From contig CAYMKL010000115.1 of assembly GCA_964390805.1 (NCBI GenBank), positions 1-21,824 on the forward strand: a stretch of DNA of 21,824 bases, in the 5' to 3' direction. Below, piece after piece: positions 20,224-21,824 of this stretch. Every line of letters starts with the position of its first letter. The first letter of the stretch is position 1. Source of the stretch: CAYMKL01 sp964390805. Lineage in GTDB: Bacteria; Chloroflexota; Anaerolineae; VGOG01. Under the pieces are notes generated by a model. That model was given only the letters and a program-made list of their open reading frames with translations. It was not told where the DNA came from and did not search any database. Position numbers and translations under genes: made by a program.

Positions 20224-21473
20224 TCCCAGTCATCCCACCTTGGATACTGTTCCAGCGGCTCACCGTGGGCCTCAAGGATGACCGAATCTTCGATCACCAT
20301 CTCCGGATCAACCTGCTCCAGGCTCACTTCGAACTCCCACCAGTCGCCGAAGTCAAACACATAGGTCATCGTCTGCCCGATGGGGAGGGGCACATCGCCC
20401 ACCAACACCTCGCTCGTCCACGGACCCTTGTCCAGGTAAGGGTGATTGATGTCCTCCAGGGCGCCAAAGCGATTACGATATGAGAACCGATACAGGTGAT
20501 CGTGATCAAATTCGACCGCGTCGAGAATAGCAGACGCTAACGCATCCAGGGTTTGATCTGCTGGGATAGCGATCCGACGCCATAGTCGCCCCAGTGACAC
20601 TTTGAAGACGTGTGTTCCCTCCCGAAAGCCCCACTCGGGGACAGACAGGTTGTTCTCCCATCGAGGGAGATAAGGCTGCAGCACAGGCTGCAACACGCCA
20701 AACGGCGCTTTCCCCTTGCCCGCGAGTTCCAGGATATTGCCGAAATCCCCGAAGAAGTCGGTGTGAAGCAAAGCCAACAGTGCATCCCCCACCGCCGTGC
20801 GGCGGATGCGCTCGATCTGCCAGCGTTTGCCCGATACTGGCGGCCCGTGCTGCACGGTGATCAGGCCAAACAAGTCCAGCAGGCCCAGGTTGTGCCAACC
20901 CGGTCTAAACGGCAGCCATTGCTCGGCGTCGCGGTCGCCAGCGATCTGCAGCCCTTCGTCAGGAATCGCGGCGAAGAAGTATTCGCACTCTCGAAAGCTC
21001 TCAGGGATCAAGAACATAGGGCGGCGGTCTTCTCCAATGATTTCCGGCTTCCCTCGCAGCAGCCAAGCTTCCATCAAGCTGCCGTAACGCTCGGTGGGAT
21101 TAAGGCTCTCCCACACCTGGTATACCGCTTGATCTACCAGGAGCAACGGCTTTTGGCTTGTCCCCCCAATGCAGGTCAGCCCACAGGCCCGCAGCAGCAG
21201 ATACAGCCCATGAATGTGGGGATACGACTTCTGCTGCGGGCGCTTCAGCCCCAGTTGCAGGGGATGTGTCAGGCGCGCGTTGATCTCTGACAGTACACGG
21301 AGCGGCAATTGGTGTTTGCCCGTGACCGGTAAATCGTGTTCTCTGAGGTAGCCCAACAGCATCTCAAAATCACGGAGAATGGTACCTGGGCCGCTTTCCC
21401 CGATAACGAGCTTCCGCAATACCCGCTTGTGCTTAGATGAGAACTTGAATCTTTTCGCTACTGAAGTGTGCAT
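20220..21473 (-). CDS. Plasmid pRiA4b ORF-3-like family protein
   Basis: Residues about 286-417 match the pRiA4b ORF-3-like domain: THVFKVSLGRLWRRIAIPAD, DAVEFDHDHLYRFSY, MTYVFDFGDWWEFEVSLEQV and the end LEAHGEPLEQYPRWDDW. The N-terminal 285 residues are soluble and probably helical, with FEMLLGYLREHDLPVTGKHQ and a winged-helix-like look, as often seen in long members of this family. The domain is frequent near mobile elements and in host-defence-like islands, but its biochemical role is not established to my knowledge. The ATG at 21473 follows an AGAGGAGG site, 12 bases after the stop of the SWIM-type gene. Its stop overlaps the start of the broken phosphatase gene. Confidence 0.85.
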   Translation of the reverse strand: MHTSVAKRFKFSSKHKRVLRKLVIGESGPGTILRDFEMLLGYLREHDLPVTGKHQLPLRVLSEINARLTHPLQLGLKRPQQKSYPHIHGLYLLLRACGLTCIGGTSQKPLLLVDQAVYQVWESLNPTERYGSLMEAWLLRGKPEIIGEDRRPMFLIPESFRECEYFFAAIPDEGLQIAGDRDAEQWLPFRPGWHNLGLLDLFGLITVQHGPPVSGKRWQIERIRRTAVGDALLALLHTDFFGDFGNILELAGKGKAPFGVLQPVLQPYLPRWENNLSVPEWGFREGTHVFKVSLGRLWRRIAIPADQTLDALASAILDAVEFDHDHLYRFSYRNRFGALEDINHPYLDKGPWTSEVLVGDVPLPIGQTMTYVFDFGDWWEFEVSLEQVDPEMVIEDSVILEAHGEPLEQYPRWDDWE

Positions 21474-21485
21474 CAGTCACCTCCT

Positions 21486-21824
21486 CTAAGTTTCGTACAA
21501 GCCCGCATCTTGCAGGCGGCGGCGCAGGCCGGATCGCCGGCGATACTGCTCGTAGATGTAATTCAATCGCTGTCGAAAGATCTCTTCCTGCCCCTGGTAC
21601 CTTGCCAGCTCGTGCAACTTGAGCAAGAGTCGAACTGCTTCATCATAAGCCTTGGCCTGGGTTTGCTGGATCAGGGTATCTACTTCCTCCCACGTTTGGG
21701 TTTCGCGCTTGGCCAACGCTTCCAGTTGTTGCACGCGCCTGGCCTCAGCCTCCTCGGCTCGGCGTCTATGTTCTCGCTCTCGTCGCTCTTCGGCTTCCCC
21801 CAGAAGCTGCCCCACCGTGCGTTG
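21486..21824 (-). CDS. C-terminal part of a probable SWIM zinc-finger family protein
   Basis: The frame is open through the window edge (QRTVGQLLGEAEERR before the next residues), so the 5' end and any zinc finger lie outside. The visible 113 residues are a charged helix (REREHRRRAEEAEARRVQQL) followed by WEEVDTLIQQTQAKAYDEAV, LLLKLHELA and RRRSGLRRRLQDAGL. That end (two-helix segment with AKAYDEAV..L..L..LA and a last L..AGL) is what I recall at the C-terminus of SWIM zinc-finger family proteins. The gene pairs with the pRiA4b ORF-3-like gene 12 bases downstream. The internal GTG at 21815 is not taken as the start. Confidence 0.7.
   Translation of the reverse strand, partial: QRTVGQLLGEAEERREREHRRRAEEAEARRVQQLEALAKRETQTWEEVDTLIQQTQAKAYDEAVRLLLKLHELARYQGQEEIFRQRLNYIYEQYRRRSGLRRRLQDAGLYET

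Noticed and set aside
21486..21815. Complete small gene starting at the GTG at 21815
   Set aside because: The same frame continues to the window edge with family-like residues (RTVGQLL), so this is the end of a longer gene.

Overview
The window looks like a mid-to-high GC bacterial chromosome. Gene content (PocR-type kinase, DUF5678, retropepsin-like protein, BrnT/BrnA and PIN/HicB modules, FabH with a basic tail, SWIM and pRiA4b-ORF3 proteins) suggests Chloroflexota, perhaps Anaerolineae. That placement rests on general resemblance only; there is no rRNA or marker gene to fix it.

Layout. (1) 1-4507, plus strand: the 3' end of a complex I operon, with nuoM (5' end outside the window), nuoL and nuoN, closed by a perfect 13-bp bidirectional terminator. 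Everything after this is on the minus strand. (2) 9539-4730: a tight five-gene unit: PocR histidine kinase, single-domain response regulator, HEAT/DUF5678 protein, retropepsin-like protein, and a membrane protein of unknown function. (3) About 9.9-15.5 kb: an accessory array of small modules: three BrnT/BrnA-type pairs, a PIN/HicB-type pair, a DUF2283 module with a nuclease remnant and two unrecognised coupled genes, and a coiled-coil protein. (4) 15753-17658: fabH behind a broken fabF. (5) 18129-21824: DinB protein, DUF4126-like membrane protein, a gutted HAMP/SpoIIE phosphatase, a pRiA4b ORF-3-like protein and the end of a SWIM-type protein.

The most striking structure is a roughly 95-165 bp repeat present in eight full or partial copies (A-H) between about 9.9 and 18.1 kb, all in one orientation. 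Each copy lies just 3' of a gene module and before the next one. Full copies carry a GC-rich hairpin and then an outward promoter-like signal (TTGTGC, 17 bp, TATAAT on the minus strand) aimed at the next module. The array therefore looks like cassettes bounded by a combined hairpin-promoter element, although no integron attC core or integrase is visible.

Decay is the second theme. Two of three brnT toxin genes are frameshifted, the PIN toxin lacks its N-terminus, a nuclease toxin is reduced to its C-terminal part, fabF has lost its middle and end, and a HAMP-SpoIIE gene has lost its catalytic middle. The antitoxin-like partners stay open. Short palindromic repeats of a different family have been absorbed in frame into nuoN.
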